A DNA stretch of 64,000 bases. Source: Semisulcospira habei (Eukaryota > Mollusca > Gastropoda > Semisulcospiridae). How positions within the stretch are numbered: the stretch's first letter is position 1; each line of letters opens with the position of its first letter. The notes under the pieces were generated by a model. That model saw only the letters and a program-made list of their open reading frames with translations, had not been told where the DNA came from and made no database searches. Below, one piece after another: positions 22,985-35,691 of this stretch. The stretch lies in contig BTPG01000003.1 in assembly GCA_036245525.1 (NCBI GenBank), positions 206,925,342 through 206,989,341 of the forward strand, read 5' to 3'. The position numbers and the translations under genes are program-made.

Positions 22985-23840
22985 TACTTCATATTTGACA
23001 ACCTGGTCATCCTTCTATAGTTACAGAGGGGAAAGGTCACTGGAGACGATTTGCTTTTATCACTCTATTACAACATGATTTCTTCTAGTATTTTAAAAAG
23101 TCTCTCATCAAGACAGACAGCACAACAAAAATATCCATCCAAGCCACTCTACAGTCCATAAACACAACCGTGAAAACATCAGTACTGAATGCAAAGCTGC
23201 ACTGTACAACAATAAGATTACAAGGCAGTTGTGTGTGGTGGGGTGAGGTTGGTGTCATATAACCTCCAAAACCTTATCACAGATTTTTGAACATTTTTTC
23301 TGGCCTGTGTTCCTAACCCTTTGAATGTCAGCAGCAACTTTAGTTGCAATGTTTTAGTCCTGCAGAAATCATTGCAACTAACACTCTACCAACACCCCAA
23401 GCACTGTGTCTGTGTGTTTGTGACGGTGACTAAAGCTCGTGTTTGTAGGCCGACAAGCTAGAAGTTTTACTTTTTAGGATATCTTTATTAAGATTTACTC
23501 AAGGTAGTTTTGGGAAATTTCTTATTATTAGCAGACTGCCAACCCACCATCATGCCAAAGAGTAGTATCCAGAGCTTTTTGGAGTAGCATTTAAGAAAAA
23601 GGAGTAGCACACACGCAGACGCGCCAAAGAATGAAAAGGTCAAATATTATTTTTTTTCATACAGCACTGCATAGGCATAATTATAAGCAAGAGTCTGTTA
23701 AAATCATTTTAATGCTTAAGAAAGAACCTGAAGTAGTCAATGAATGGTCATAAACATGTACAACATGAGAGTACAATGCTTGATTAATAACATCTTCAGA
23801 GATTCAGGACGCCAATGTAGCACTTTTGCACCTTTTTAAC
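22985..23840. other. No feature recognised
   Basis: AT-rich sequence without a supported ORF or clear repeat. Confidence 0.4.
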
Positions 23841-23845
23841 AGATA

Positions 23846-24570
23846 AAAACAGGCCATTTCATCGGATAGTGTGCGATGTGATACACTTTTTACAAACAAA
23901 GGGATGGAAGAGGGGAACACCCAGATAAAGAGGGGATTGAAAAAAAAAATTACACTAAAGTTGAAGATCACACATGCCAATGATACAAAAACCGCATGAA
24001 AATATCAGGGCGTGAGTGAGACAACAACCTGCTGGCATCAGTAGGTAGGCCTTAGAGTTGGTAGTCCTAATCCCTACCAAAATATGGGGATAGAACTTCA
24101 ACGGAGATTTTGATACGTGCAACAAAACGCTGTGCAAAACAACTATCTCCACGGTTTGGTCCGCTGACGATGAGGAGTACCGGCAATTTAAAGCAAAACT
24201 TCCTCGAAACAGACATAAAAATTCAGACCGACTTGTGTCGCTCGAGTGTGTACGGCCGGCCAATAAAAACGGCCATTTCATCGGATAGTGTGCGATGTGA
24301 TACACGTTTTTTTACAAACGCTGCGTTCCTCTTATGTGTGTCAGTACCTACATGTTTCTTGATGTCAAACCGACCCTCGTGAGCAATCAAAAACACAGTA
24401 CATGGTATGCATCTTGCTGAGCAGTTATTTGCAGAGCTGACGATGCAAGGAAAGTCCTTGGTGTAGTCTGCTTTGAATTGCTGACAACTGGGTCGAGACT
24501 TTGGTGCCTTCTTTGGGGGAGTAGCAGCAGGATCGCTAGTTTCTGCAGGTGCCGTTTGCTTCGTCGCCAT
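23846..24570 (-). CDS. Putative zinc-finger protein, N-terminal ORF, probably transposon-derived
   Basis: An ORF from 24570 to 24223 starts MATKQTAPAETSDPAATPPK in good context, followed by a basic stretch and a single zinc-finger-like unit: C-x2-C (CIPC) ... H-x5-H (HVGTDTHK). This style is found at the N-terminus of hAT-related and other TE-derived proteins. The ORF ends after HRTLSDEMAVFIGRPYTLER. A 55-bp piece of its 3' part (24270-24325) is duplicated at 23846-23903 in direct orientation, and diverged relatives lie at about 40750-40790 and 41245-41330. No transposase core follows. Function unknown. Confidence 0.4.
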
Positions 24571-24609
24571 TTTTACGGTAAAACAACGATGCTTCGGGTG
24601 CTTCCGCCC

Positions 24610-25850
24610 CAGGGTTGAAACGCAACGCGATTGGTTGGCTACAGTACACGATTCTACTTGAAGGTCAAAGGTTTATTTTCAGTTCAGTTCGTGGCTGGCC
24701 CGCGAGTCGCTCGCTTTTTTATGAATGGACTTTTTTTTAAGGTCTAAAAAAAAAAAATCACGTCAATGTTTTCATAAATCGTAGTTTTTCCGGCCGATCG
24801 TAGCAAGCATGTCAAAATCATAGCATGCTACGCCTAAATCGTAGTACTTGGCAGCTCTGTATTAGACTACACATGGACAAAAAAAAAATATAAAAAAATT
24901 CCACGAAAACCGGTTGATCCGCATTTTACTCGGTCATTTTTTCTTATTCTTACTAAATATTTTGCATACAGTTAATAATCATAGTAATAATAATAATAAT
25001 GTGCAAATTATAGTTTATACTGCACCAAACATCAGAATCAACGACAAGTGTGTTACAAAAGTTATACTATGCTATACACATGTATGCACAATCACACACT
25101 ACCTTTATACCAGTTTAAGCTATGTGCACACAAACACACACAAACTGAAGGTCACGGACTACAGTGCCGTTTCCCATTCTCCATTCTCTTAGCCTTAGTC
25201 AGTCCCACTAGTCATCTCCTAATTTTTCAATTCCCTAAAAACACTACCGCCCACCAGCTGCACATTTGCCATACACAAAATACAACAACAACAAAACATC
25301 ACCCGTCTCATTTCTTGGCAATGAGCTGGTTCCTTACCAACCCCACACCCAAGCACAGCTGAAATCAGCGTGCTCCTCAAATCACTACGTCAACGGCAAC
25401 TCAACATAGGCCCACAATTCTCCACTGGATAAGCTAAGGATGGTATGAATCAAAGCACAAAACATGTCTCCTCTCAGCTAACCAGACATTTCAAGCAAAT
25501 TCCAACATTCAGCCCTACTACAAATTTTTTAAACAAGGCAAAATTATTTTTAAAAACACCGGTTCTCTTACTGCCTCAACTGTCCAGATTTGAATATATG
25601 TACATGTAACAAACTAACACGACCTGAAGCCTTAAAACCATCCCCATTTTGATGTTTTGTGCCACCACGATGGTGCTACACAGCCAAAGGGAAGACCTAA
25701 GATCAAGGGTGTATAAAGATGAAATGAGTTAATGATAATTCAGTAAGATTTCTATGTGTACTACAACTTACATGCAGTCACTGATGTCCATATAACTTCA
25801 TACAGACGCCATTTTTGCTGAAGCTTTTAATAAAGGGACATTACCTAGTT
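24610..25850. other. Intergenic, no gene recognised
   Basis: AT-rich sequence with A runs and an (AAT)n patch near 24985-25000. No convincing ORF. Three AACTCGCCC repeats follow just beyond, at 25862-25929. Confidence 0.4.
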
Positions 25851-26419
25851 TGCTGACGGTCAACTCGCCCCAAAATGAACTCGCCCCAAGTAGAAGGTCG
25901 GCTATCTATCGGTAGCAGTTAACTCGCCCGAACAGTTTTATCTAATTTAGGGGTCTAGCCTCCGACCCTCTTATTTTTTTATGCCTGCGAAAAATTGTGC
26001 TGTGGTAATTAGATCACTGCAGCCAAGGAAGTTACAAGTTGTAACGTCTCATCGTGCCACTGGACTCAGTCGGATTTCTACGGCCGAGAGGGTGGGGTTG
26101 CTCCAGCGCAACAGCCGCTTCTCCACCAAAATCTCCTTCACGCGCAGGTTTTGTGCATGGATCTTCATCTTAACCAAATCTGCTTCTCATCTTTTTTCTT
26201 CTTCTGCTTCCTCCAGAAGCCCTGCGGCGACTGGGGAACGGGCGAACAGACAGGTAGAGGTTACTACTGGGAGTCGTAGCTCCGACTGAACCTGCACGTA
26301 GGCGGCCTGTGGACCAGTGGTCGCTTTTCCCTGTACCAGAGGCAGCAAGAAGTTCAGGAGCATCCCAGGCGACTGAGCAACCCCCTCTTCAGGACGGCAC
26401 AGCTCACCCTAGTAAGGGA

Positions 26420-27655
26420 GGGATCTAGAAAAGATATTCCAAACATTGCCTGCCCTACACCAAACCGGTCAGCTTACCGCGGCTGGCGGTTTAACCCTTT
26501 TATGCGGTCGAAAAGAACAAACAAAGAAACTTATTCTCGGTACGTGGAACGTACGAACCCTGTTGGACAGAGATCAGATGCAGAGACCGAACAGAAGAAC
26601 AGCCCTCATAGCCAGGGAAATGGCGAGATACAAGATCGACATTGTGGCTCTTAGTGAAACCAGATTTGCTGACGAAGGCTATATCTGTGAACCTGAGGGT
26701 GGATACACATTTCAGGAAGGGCAAAGCTAAGAACGAGGACAGGATACACGGAGTTGGCTTCACCATCCGCACCACGCTCCTCCGACAGCTGCCTTCTCTT
26801 TACACTGGCATCAGCGAACGCGTGATGAAGCTCCGTTTCCCCATCTCCCACGCCCGACATGTCACTATCATCAGCGCCTATGCTCCGACTCACCAACGCC
26901 GATGACGACAAAGAGGCGTTCTATAAGAGCCTCGACTCCATCCTGAAATCCACTCCTGCAAGTGACAAACGCATCGTTCTTGGTGACTTCATTGCTCGAG
27001 TTGGGCGCGAATGTGACAGCTGGGAAGGAGTGATGGGCCCACACGGGCTGGGCAAGATGAACAGCAATGCACTGCTGCTGCTGACATCAGTTGTGCGCTG
27101 AGAATGGACTCGCCATCACCAACACCCTCTTCAGGCTGTCTAGACAACATGGATGCATCCCAGGTCCAAGCATTGGCATCTCATAGACTATGTCATTGTC
27201 CGCCACCGGGATATTCGTGATGTCAGAATCACCAGAGCCATGAGAGGAGCCGAGTGCTGGACCAACCATCGGCTGGTGCGGTCTGTCCTCAACCTGCACA
27301 TTGCACCAGCACATAGGAAGAGGCCGAAGCTAACCCGAACTTCATTCAACCTGGCCAAGCTGAAGCGCCCGGATATCAAGGAAAACTTTCAGTCCCACCT
27401 TGATGACCTGCTAACTGCCCATGGACCGTTGACTGGCAACCCAACTGAAATGTGGAGCCAGTTCAAGGGGATGGTGACGGAGTCTGCCAAAGACGTGCTT
27501 GGACCCAAGCAGAGGATACAGCAGGATTGGTTCGATGAGAACAATGAAGAGATCAACAAGCTACTAGAGCAAAAGCACAGTGCCTTCATCGAGTGGCAGA
27601 ACGACATCAACTCCTTGTCCAAGAAAGACTGCTTCCATCACCTCCAGAGAAAAGC

Positions 27656-27656
<1 letters not shown>
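26420..27656 (+). pseudogene. Split LINE, 5' half: endonuclease domain
   Basis: Plus-strand readings in shifting frames give LILGTWNVRTLLDRDQMQRP, IDIVALSETRFADEG, ISAYAPT, VLGDFIARVGRECDSWEGVM, a MHPRSKHWHLIDYVIVRHRD segment and CWTNHRLV: the ordered motifs of an apurinic-type endonuclease. Then comes the linker toward the RT. The reading enters the (GA)n tract at KAQRE and resumes at 37433 with LRNMQDTWW, so a 9.8-kb insertion divides one LINE. Frameshifts near 26700, 26890 and 27110 show it was already inactive, or has decayed since. Confidence 0.85.
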
Positions 27657-27794
<138 letters not shown>

Positions 27795-28123
27795 AACTTT
27801 ATTACATAACGGTAGAAGTTTTGACAGATACAAATACGTCATTTTTCAAACTTGCCGTTTCTAACGTTCTACAACATAAAATATAATGAAGACAAACAAA
27901 AAATATTTAACGCAAACAAAAAACATAACTAAATAAGTACAGACACACGCAGTACAGAAAATGATACTACTAAGGTAGCAATAAACAAATACAAAAAAGG
28001 AAGTAACACTCCTCAGCACAAATTACATAGGAGAAAAATCATAGCACAGCAAAAACAAGCACAAAGTACCAAGAATCAAACATACATACACACACCTTTA
28101 CAGCCGTGTAAATGCACGCACTA

Positions 28124-28245
<122 letters not shown>

Positions 28246-28288
28246 TTACATAACCTTTCATCAGAATGACAGGATAAAAATAATATAT

Positions 28289-31120
28289 CTAAGCAGTTTC
28301 CATCAGGTATATGTGTAGTTTTGTTTTAAAGGAGGAAAGGTGGGTTAGTGTTTTTAAATGTTGAGGAAGTGAATTCCATAAAAGTGGTCCCGAAAAGGCT
28401 AGGCTTGATTTGAATAAGTCAATGCGAGGTAGTGGTAATCGAAGAGTACTGTTCCTCGAGGACCTTTCACACTGTCGTGGAGTAAATTTAGCTGTTAAAT
28501 ACTGTGGAGCTTTCTTGTGGAGAATTTTAAACATAAGTATGCACTTGTTGTAAACGAGTTGTTGACGAAGGCCAAGAAGTTTGAGATTTTGCAGTTTTAC
28601 AGCGGTAGGAATGGGTCTTATATCTACATGTTTAATGGCTCTTTTGTATAGTGAATTTAGTTTTTTGATATGCACATCACCGCTACCATCCCAAACAGTG
28701 GAGATGTAATCAACATGAGATTTAATGTGTGCATGAAAAAACATTTTTCGTGTATTTATGTCACTCACACTTCTCAATTGTGATAAAAGAAAAATATTTT
28801 TTGATATTTTCTTACATATATTAGTCACATGTTTCTCCCAACTTAGCTGCTCATCTATACATATTCCAAGGAAGTTGCGTTCATGAACTTGTTCAATAGG
28901 TTGGCAATTAAGACTGAGCGTTAGTGAAGGGGGGTGAAGTTGATGTTTTTGTCGTGAGGTGATTAACATGCTCTTCGTCTTATCAGGATGTAGTACCATG
29001 TGGTTTTTACAGCACCAATCAGAAACTTCGTCAAGACTGGATTGTAAACGACGACTAATATCATGACTGTTCTTACCAGGAACGTGAAGGCTTGTGTCGT
29101 CCGCAAAGAGATTACAATTAACGTTAGGGTCGGAAATATGTAAAGGAAGGTCATTTATGAAAAGTAAAAATAGGAGGGGTCCTAGAATTGATGCTTGAGG
29201 AACTCCAAATTTAACATGGCCTTGCCTAGAGTACTGACCATGGACGTATACTTTTTGCTTTCGGTCTTCCAAATAGGATCTGAGAAAAGTTATTGTAGTT
29301 TCGTCCATGTGGTGTATTGTAAGCTTATGTAAGAGAATCTCATGGTCCACAAGATCAAAAGCTTTTTTAAGATCTAGGAAAACTGCTCCCGACATTAAAT
29401 TTTTATTAATTGACTCTAGCCAGCAATCTACAATATGTGTGAGTGCTGACTGGCATGAATGGGTCGGGCGAAAACCGGACTGATGAATGTTTAGTAAAAG
29501 ACCCTTCTCAAGGAAATTAAGAAGATGCTTGTGAATGTGCCGCTCTAATGGCTTTGACAAGGCTGAGAGCAAAGAGATCGGTCGGTAATTATGAATATCT
29601 TCAAGGTTTTTAGTTTTGGGGATCGGAACTACCTTTGCTTGCTTCAGGACTGTAGGAAAATAACTTTTATTTATACACAGATTAAAAATGTATGTAAGGG
29701 ATTGTATTGTGTAAGGCAACGACAATTTTAGTGATTGGTTATCAATATCATCAATCCCTCTACTTTTCTTATTCGGCATGTCAGAAATATACTTACCGAT
29801 TTCTGCTATTGATATATTAGGAATTACGAATTTTTGTGTTATATTTGTTGCTTCGCTGAAAGATCTCAGAAGACTTGAGATACTATATTGCGTACTGATA
29901 TTTGATGCCGATTGGGCTAGATTTTCAGCGGCCGATAGAAAATATTTGTTAAATTTGTCTGAAGTTAAATGAGATGGCATTTCTGGGGCTGCTTTTCCTT
30001 TAGTAATAGCATTTAGTGCTCTCCAAATGGATGCTGTGTCACAGTTTTCTGAGATCATTTGATTGAAGAATGCTTTTTTTGCAGCCCTTACCAGATATTT
30101 TACTTGATTACGTTGTTTTTTGTAGTCATCAAAGCGTTTTTCTTTTCTAAGTTTGTCTCTGAGCGACATAGCATTTTTAATGTCCAATGTTAACCAGGGC
30201 GGCATGGTAGTATGTTTAACGCGTTTTACCCTGAGGGGCGCGTGCTTGTTAAGGACTCCGAGGAACAGACTCATCCAGCAAGACAAGGCATTGTCAGGGC
30301 AAGTGTGGCAGTATACATCATCAAAGGGTGTATTGTGCAAATCGTGCATGAATTTATCCCTATCAAATTTTTTATAAAAACGATACATTATAGTTGTGTG
30401 TTTGTTTTTCTTTGGCCTATCAAGCTTCAGAGCAATTGTACAACATACCGGGTTATGATCACTAATGGCTAAGGTCGGGACATTCGCACTAGTTATTCTG
30501 TCCTTGTTGGTAACATAAATATGATCAATGAGCGTGGATGATGTAGATGTGATTCTAGTTTGTGCTTTAATTATTTGTGTCAAACCAAATAGCGATGTGG
30601 TCATGGTCCATGCTGCATTTGATCCCTATGATAGGTCGATGTTGAAATCACCTAGGATAAATATGTCACATTTGCTCTGACTTGCCTTGTCCATCAAAGC
30701 TGTAAACTCATCAAACCAATCCCAGCCGGCTGCCGGATTTCTATAGGCAAAGCCGATTAGTATAGGTGATGACTGTGGTGTTTTTAACTCGAGCCACATA
30801 CACTCCACTTTGGTAAATTCGAGGTCTAGACGCCGCTTGGCGTAGCTAGATACAGACGTATGCATGTAAATCGCTAGCCCTGTGTGTTGAGGCAAATCGG
30901 CATCTTTACGAAATATTTTATAGTTAGGAATAGAGATGGAAGCATTTCTGATTTTGTTCTTAAGTCTTGATTCAGAAACACCAAAAATGTGGAAGTGTTC
31001 GGGCTGGTTAAAAAACACACAGAGATCTGGCACTTTATTGACAAGATGATAGATATTCAGGTGACCTATTTTAAGTCCACCACCACAAAATAAATCATTT
31101 TTTGTACCACCGTCAGGCAT
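28289..31120 (-). CDS. CR1-like ORF2: endonuclease plus reverse transcriptase (one internal stop)
   Basis: The reading from 31120 begins with an apurinic-type endonuclease ([43 protein letters not shown]). It meets one TAG at 30626 and goes on in the same frame: [11 protein letters not shown], then ISDHNPV. The RT follows: [54 protein letters not shown], and LFADDTSL about 500 residues into the second part. The C-terminal region ends near 28289. Together about 940 codons, normal for CR1-group ORF2. The only lesion seen is the stop. Product role: nicking of target DNA and target-primed reverse transcription. The CR1 group (CR1/Crack/Daphne) is the call; I cannot fix the clade. Confidence 0.9.
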
Positions 31121-31665
31121 ACTATCACTATGAACGTCAAAGTATATAAAAGTACAAAAATTGTCTTATTTAAAGAGGTATATAATTATAAAATAAAAAG
31201 GAAGCTTTGTGACAAGGAGGGTTTCGTACACAAATAAAACTACAGGAAGAGACAGTATTCACTTAGTGTATGAAGTGTCAATAAGAGATAATGAACAAAA
31301 CCGGTTGGAAGTGAAATTGGTCGATACACACACGGGCACTCAAAGGTTCTCACAGCCGTACAAACACACACGTGTCCACGTCGGTGCCACTGTCTCACAA
31401 AAGAACAAGTTATGTGTCACAGTTTTTACTTGTTGATAAATGCAAAGTACAAGATAATTGATTATCACAAAAAGGTAATTGAAAAAAGGTGAATAAATGT
31501 TATGACTACACACTATTCTATTGCAAAGAAGATACAAAAAAATTAAAAGAAAGAAATATCAACTTCGTCAAAATTGTTATTCCAAACAAGCAGTTAACCG
31601 ATCGCACACTAGAAATCTGTCAAAAAACCCTGGGCAAGAAATGACACCAGACGCATAGAATCGCA
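31121..31665. other. Spacer between ORF2 and ORF1 of element A
   Basis: About 545 bp of AT-rich sequence between the end of ORF1 and the start of ORF2 in the element. No ORF of note. Confidence 0.6.
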
Positions 31666-33009
31666 CTATCTACTGTCCGGCACGTGGCCTGATCCTATCA
31701 AGCAGATTAAACAACACTGCAAAGTCACTGTCACTAAGCTGCCCACGTGGCACTGGAGGGGGTGGGGGTAAAAGAAAGAAGGATACGGGTACATGGGCCG
31801 ACCAGTCGGGACAAAAGGCGGGGGGCCCATAGGCTGTGGAGCAAAGCCGTAGAGGGGTTGCTGTTGCTTCGGGTCAGTGGTCGGTACATCCTTTGATCTA
31901 TCGACCGGCTGGATGGGATTACCCGACATTATCGGGGTAGCTTTTTCACAGGGGTTTGGATCCCTCTGATCAGGCGAAGTTTTCAGCTGTGGCGGCCCTC
32001 GGTGCAGTCCACGTACTTGTCGCGAGTTTCTGTCCTCGCTATCATGCTTGTCTTGTTGCGTGTGTTGGCGGGGGTGTTGTTGCCCATCTTTGTGACGCGA
32101 CATTACGCTAGAGGCGCTGCTAGAATATGTCCGCTTGATATTGACGGCAAGGGCGCTGGTACCCCGCCTGTTGGGATGAATTGTATCTGTGTACCATCCA
32201 GTTTTCAGTTCGCCTGTCCTAATATAGAAGGCACAGTCATTGTCAACGAGGTTTAACTTTAGCGACTCGCACACTTCTCTCAGGTACATGTTAGTGTCGG
32301 CGATGCACGGGTCTACTTGCTGGCGTTCATTATTTACTGGCAAGACGGAGGACATGTAGATCTTCGCTTTAGGGAAGGCATGTTTGGCAGCGGAGATCAC
32401 ATCCTTCCAGCCCTTCCTGCCGATGACGAACCCACGCTTACAGTCGTTTATGCCAACATGTACAACGACTGTGGTGACTGTATTCGTGGGCTCGGAATCG
32501 TGAAGGCGCTGAAGGATATCGGCTCTGCTGAGGCCCGACACTGACACAACTTGCGCCTTGTCTGTGTCAGTGACAGACATCAGATTACCGTGCAGGCCGC
32601 GCAGTACCGAGTCGCCAAGAAGTAGAGTCTGAGTGTTAGGCCTCAGTTCTGGTATCCCGGGAAGGATAGTGGGATTGACGGCGGCTGGAGGGGGTCGCGC
32701 ATTAGGTACTTGGTCTTTTTGCTGGAGGGTCGACGAAGTAGTGGTGTTGTCATGAGCTGCGCTCCGGGGGTCAGCCGTTGTCTTGCTGGTGGGTGCATTA
32801 TCCACCACTTGCTTGTGCTGGGCGTTGGAGGGGGGATAGGAGGTGTTTTTGCTGCCTTTCTTGCCGCTTCTTTGACCCTCCTTCTCCCCCTCTAGTTTGG
32901 TGACCCGTTCACGCAGGTGCCTGATCTCCGTATGGAGAGAATCCACCTCTATGTTGTAGGAATGGCGGATCTCCCCAACGGCGGCCCGGAGAGCAGATAT
33001 CTCCGCCAT
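31666..33009 (-). CDS. CR1-like ORF1 with coiled coil and SGNH esterase domain
   Basis: An intact ORF of about 447 codons starting at the ATG at 33009. Residues 1-45 form a leucine-heptad helix (ISALRAAVGEIRHS..., LHTEIRHLRERVTKLEGEKE) likely to oligomerise. A basic, Ser/Pro-rich linker follows. From about residue 130 it has an SGNH/GDSL hydrolase: LLLGDSVLRGL (Ser), VVHVGINDCKRG (Gly and Asn) and DTIHPNRRG (Asp and His). The tail is Pro-rich. Esterase-type ORF1 proteins are known from CR1/L2 elements and are thought to help form the RNP and perhaps act on membranes or lipids. No PHD or zinc-knuckle motif is seen. Confidence 0.9.
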   Translation of the reverse strand: MAEISALRAAVGEIRHSYNIEVDSLHTEIRHLRERVTKLEGEKEGQRSGKKGSKNTSYPPSNAQHKQVVDNAPTSKTTADPRSAAHDNTTTSSTLQQKDQVPNARPPPAAVNPTILPGIPELRPNTQTLLLGDSVLRGLHGNLMSVTDTDKAQVVSVSGLSRADILQRLHDSEPTNTVTTVVVHVGINDCKRGFVIGRKGWKDVISAAKHAFPKAKIYMSSVLPVNNERQQVDPCIADTNMYLREVCESLKLNLVDNDCAFYIRTGELKTGWYTDTIHPNRRGTSALAVNIKRTYSSSASSVMSRHKDGQQHPRQHTQQDKHDSEDRNSRQVRGLHRGPPQLKTSPDQRDPNPCEKATPIMSGNPIQPVDRSKDVPTTDPKQQQPLYGFAPQPMGPPPFVPTGRPMYPYPSFFYPHPLQCHVGSLVTVTLQCCLICLIGSGHVPDSR

Positions 33010-33015
33010 CAAGCG

Positions 33016-33119
<104 letters not shown>

Positions 33120-33348
33120 GATGATGATGATGAAACTTTATTTATCAACAGTAAAAAGTTTTGACAGAAACAAATCGTCATTTTACAAACTTGCCGTTGC
33201 TTAACATCTACAACATAAAATAGATTAAATAATAATAATAATAATAATAATAACAAAGAATTATATTTTACACATATTATTTCATGCAACAATAATTTTT
33301 TTTTAAAATGACACAAAATAATAATAACACTTAACATTCATCTTATAC

Positions 33349-33430
<82 letters not shown>

Positions 33431-33434
33431 CACA
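33349..33434. repeat. (CA)n microsatellite
   Basis: About 85 bp of CA in the 3' UTR of element B. Confidence 0.97.
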
Positions 33435-34013
33435 CCAACAATATAGATAAATGTATAATTATATTACATGAAAGCATTAACCATCAGGGTTTGTTTAAAT
33501 GCCCAGTGTTGTTATGTTTGGCTCATCAGGTAATCGAAAAGTTTCGTTTTAAAGATTCCACGTGAGGCTATAGTCTTCAAATGCGCAGGAATAGTGTTCC
33601 ATACAAACGGTCCAGAAAAGGATAAACTAGTTTTAAAGAGGTCAGTTCTAGGCAGAGGTAGGGGTAAAGTATTGTTCCTTGAGGACCGTTCCCGTTCTTG
33701 CTGTGGCACAAATTTGGTGGTTAGATACTGCGGTGTCATGTTATTTAATATCTTGTGCATGAGGATGCATCTGTTGAAATTAAGTTGCTGACGCAGGCCG
33801 AGAATGTTTAGATGTCTAAATTTGTCTGTGGTAGGAATGGGCCGCGTATCTATCATTTTGACAGCTCTTTTATGTATAGAGTTTAACCTGTTCATGTGAA
33901 CATTACTACAACCGTCCCACACTGTGGAGACATAATCAACGTGAGACTTGATATGGGCATGAAAAAACAGTTTACGAGTATGTGTATCCGTTACTTGTCT
34001 AAGCTGGGACAAC

Positions 34014-35691
34014 TTACTTACTTACTTACGCCTGTCACCCCTACCCGGGTATAGGCCGTCGACGAGAGACCTCCAGCAACTCCTGTCCTGTGCTTCTCCT
34101 TCGATTCTACTCCAGGTGGTTCCCAGTCTCTTGATGTCTGCTTGGAGGTCTCGACGCCAGGAGTTTCTCGGCCTACCTCTTTTCCTCTTTCCCTGGGGGT
34201 TCCATGACAATGCCTGCCTAGTGATACTGGAAGCTGGCTTTCTCAGACTGTGACCGATCCATCCCCATCTTCTTCGCCCAATTTCATTCTCTGCTGTTAT
34301 CTGCTCTGTTCTCTCCCAGAGTCTGACGTTGCTGATCTTCTGTGGCCAGTGGATTTTCAAAATTCTTCTAAGGCAACTGTTCATGAAGGTCTGTACTCTG
34401 TTGACTGTGGTTTTTGTCAATCTCCATGTCTCTGCTCCATATAGGAGAACTGCTTTTACATTGGAGTTGAAAATCCGGACTTTGGTGTGTTGTGACAGCT
34501 CTCTGGAACTCCACACTTTTTTCAACTGGAGAAAGGCTGCTCTGGCTTTACCGATTCGTGCTCTGACATCTGCATCAGTGCCGCCTTTTTTGTCTATGAT
34601 GCTCCCGAGATAGGTGAAGGACTCCACCTCCTCCAACGGGGTGCCAGCAAGCAAGACTGGTTCTTCCCTGGTTGCGTTCAGCCTCATTGTCTTTGTTTTC
34701 TGTTTGTGAATGGTGAGGCCCACTTGGGACGAGATGTCAGCAAGCCTCGTGGTCTTGTCCTGCATTTGTTGATGAGTGTGGGACAGTAATGCCAAGTCGT
34801 CTGCAAAATCGAGGTCGTCAAGCTGTGTCCACAGTGTCCACTGTATTCCACTTCGTCTGTGCTCTGTGGTCATCTTCATGACCCAGTCTATGGCCAGTAG
34901 GAAGAGGAACGGAGACAGCAGACACCCCTGCCTGACACCAGTTCTGACCTGGAGCTCTCTGGTGAACTGCCCTTCGTGGATCACGCGACATGTTATGCCA
35001 TCATAGCTGCTCTTGATCAGGCGGACGAGCTTTGTGGGTACACCGTAGTGTCGTAGGAGTTTCCACAGAGTCTCTCGGTCCACGCTGTCAAATGCTTTCT
35101 CATAATCCACAAAGTTGACGTACAGCGGGGAGCTCCACTCCAGAGACTGTTCCACGATGATGCGGAGAGTGGCGATCTGGTCTGTACATGATCGGTTCTT
35201 CCTGAATCCTGCTTGCTGGTCTCTCAGCTGGGGGTCAACGGAGCTCTTCATTCTCTCTAGGATGATCCTGTTGAAGACCTTTCCTGGTACTGACAGCAAG
35301 GTGATTCCTCTGTAGTTGGAACACTTGCTGAGGTCGCCTTTCTTGGGAAGCTTGATTAGGTACCCCTCCTTCCAGTCAGCTGGCATCGCCTCCTCTTCCC
35401 AGATCTTTCCAAACAGTGGGTACAGCATCTCAACTGTTGTCTCTAGGTCTGCTTTCAGAGACTCCGCTGGGATGCCATCTGGCCCTGCTGCTTTGCCATT
35501 CTTCAAAAATGCCACTGCTTTTCTGATCTCTTCCCGGCTGGGTCTGTCACAGCTGATGGGTAGGTCGGTCTCTGCCGGCTGGATGTCGGGGGGGGTCGGG
35601 TGGGCTAGGTCTGTTCAGTAACTCTTCAAAATACTCGGCCCATCTGTCGAGTTGGTCTGCTCTGTCTGCAATAGGCTTGCCTTCTTTGTCT
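34014..35691 (-). mobile_element. RTE-like LINE copy 2, 5'-truncated, open RT reading frame
   Basis: The insert is bounded by a 14-bp duplication, TAAGCTGGGACAAC, at 34000-34013 and 35692-35705, and ends 3' in (GTAA)n. It is truncated in the linker after the endonuclease (DKEGKPIADRAD at 35691). From 35515 to 34022 an unbroken 497-codon frame covers the RT: GRPDGIPAESL-like start, [65 protein letters not shown], and the C-terminal GKRKRGRPRNSWRRDL ... GRGDRRK. Almost identical to copy 1 at 5-8.8 kb. It is the youngest of the nested insertions, since it lies inside element B. Confidence 0.92.
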
